Part shown: one piece after another, positions 63,239 to 64,000 of the stretch
How positions within the stretch are numbered: position 1 is the stretch's first letter
How the letters are laid out: each line of letters starts with the position of its first letter
Origin: Flavobacterium frigoritolerans
GTDB lineage: Bacteria; Bacteroidota; Bacteroidia; Flavobacteriales; Flavobacteriaceae
Assembly: GCF_025847275.1 (NCBI RefSeq)
Contig: NZ_JAOZEV010000006.1
Span: 62,001 to 126,000, forward strand
Length of the DNA stretch: 64,000 nt
Direction: 5' to 3'
Notes under the pieces: model-generated
What the model was told of the DNA's origin: nothing
The model's database searches: none
The model's input: only the letters and a program-made list of their open reading frames with translations
Program-made: the position numbers and the translations under genes

Positions 63239-64000
63239 TTATTTGTTTAGTTGTGCTAAAATTTCCTTAACTATCTTCATGTCATCAAAATCATGACGTA
63301 CTCCATTTACTTCTTGGTACGTTTCGTGTCCTTTACCTGCTATTAAAATAATATCGTTGGGCTGTGCCAATTGACAAGCTGTTTTTATTGCTTGTTTGCG
63401 ATCTGTAATTGCCAATGTTTTTTTATAATTTTGAGGTTCAACACCTTTTTCCATCTCACTAATTATAGTTTCCGGATCTTCATTTCTAGGATTATCAGAT
63501 GTAAATATTGCCTTATCACTTAGCTCTGAACCAATTTGTGCCATAATAGGACGCTTGGTTTTATCTCTATTTCCTCCACAACCTACAACCGTAATTAATT
63601 GTTCATTTTTAGTACGAATATCGTTTATGGTTTTCAATACATTTTCTAATGCATCTGGCGTATGAGCATAATCTACAATCGCTGTGATATTAGAATCTGA
63701 CACTATAAATTGAAAACGTCCTGAAACACTTTCTAAATCCGATAATAAACGTAAAGCTTCAAGACTATCAATCCCTAATTCGATAGCTGTTCCGTAGATA
63801 GCCAATAAATTATAAGCATTAAATGTTCCTATTAATTTTACCCAAACTTCATTATCATTAATTTTCAATAACAATCCTGATAATTGGTTTTCTAAAATTT
63901 GCGCTTTATAATCAGCATACGTTTTTAAAGCATAAGTACGTTTTTGAGCGACTGTATTTTGTAACATTACAGCCCCATTTTTATCATCGATATTTGATAA
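63239..64000 (-). CDS. murE: UDP-MurNAc-tripeptide synthetase MurE, 5' truncated by window edge
   Basis: MurE adds the third residue of the stem peptide. The central and C-terminal domains are present. The frame stays open beyond the ATG at 63967, and the upstream codons read [11 protein letters not shown], a known MurE segment, so the gene continues outside the window. The motif DNPRNEDP marks the meso-diaminopimelate-specific type. Other segments are [13 protein letters not shown] and GKGHETYQ. It is followed after 10 bases by mraY. Confidence 0.95.
   Translation of the reverse strand, partial: LSNIDDKNGAVMLQNTVAQKRTYALKTYADYKAQILENQLSGLLLKINDNEVWVKLIGTFNAYNLLAIYGTAIELGIDSLEALRLLSDLESVSGRFQFIVSDSNITAIVDYAHTPDALENVLKTINDIRTKNEQLITVVGCGGNRDKTKRPIMAQIGSELSDKAIFTSDNPRNEDPETIISEMEKGVEPQNYKKTLAITDRKQAIKTACQLAQPNDIILIAGKGHETYQEVNGVRHDFDDMKIVKEILAQLNK

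Overview
The window is AT-rich DNA from a member of the Bacteroidota, most likely a Flavobacterium or a close relative in the Flavobacteriaceae. Supporting signs are a SusC/SusD pair, promoter -7 elements of the TAnnTTTG type, weak Shine-Dalgarno sites, DUF4421, PepSY-like and WG-repeat proteins, families of short intergenic repeats, and a division and cell-wall (dcw) cluster in the usual order with a meso-diaminopimelate type MurE.

Layout. 1-7.3 kb: the 3' end of rpe with its terminator, a small XRE regulator, a secreted serine hydrolase, a DUF4421 outer-membrane protein, and a two-component system followed by two PepSY-like periplasmic proteins. 7.3-38.5 kb: a divergent locus of about 31 kb for salvage of peptidoglycan sugars. 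The minus-strand arm carries, from its 5' end, a DeoR regulator, a NagB-LmbE fusion, an FAD/Fe-S D-2-hydroxyacid dehydrogenase, an esterase, a metallophosphoesterase-propeller protein, a GHL10 hydrolase, a GH20 hexosaminidase, an AmiE-like serine hydrolase and a NamZ (DUF1343) exo-muramidase. The plus-strand arm carries susC, susD, a second namZ, murQ, a sodium/solute symporter, a lipoprotein fusing NagZ and an AmiE-like domain, anmK and a NagX/HGSNAT-like membrane protein. 38.5-46 kb: a class D beta-lactamase, a WG-repeat protein, an LRR-like protein, and a two-gene unit for sucrose metabolism (a GH32-like hydrolase and a fused sucrose-phosphate synthase/phosphatase). 46-51.6 kb: an accessory zone with a MocR regulator and divergent dehydrogenase, two orphan genes, several decayed tRNA fragments, the 3' remnant of a tyrosine recombinase and an intact tRNA-Arg. 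51.6-64 kb: a YqeY-like gene, then the dcw cluster read leftwards: murE (partial), mraY, murD, a four-helix-bundle gene, ftsW, murG, murC, ftsQ, ftsA, ftsZ, closed by a strong terminator.

How the genes fit together. In the muropeptide locus the outer-membrane SusCD pair would import fragments. NamZ, NagZ, GH20 and the GHL10 protein would trim glycan from its ends or interior, and the AmiE-like domains would remove stem peptides. The symporter would bring sugars into the cytoplasm. AnmK and MurQ would convert anhydro-MurNAc to GlcNAc-6-phosphate and D-lactate, the NagB-LmbE fusion would take the amino sugar onward, and the flavin/Fe-S dehydrogenase could oxidise the D-lactate. A repeated CRTTATTT direct-repeat motif lies upstream of both arms and is a candidate operator for the DeoR protein. 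No MurNAc kinase, GlcNAc kinase or NagA is visible in the window.

All function calls come from reading protein motifs by eye. No database search was run.
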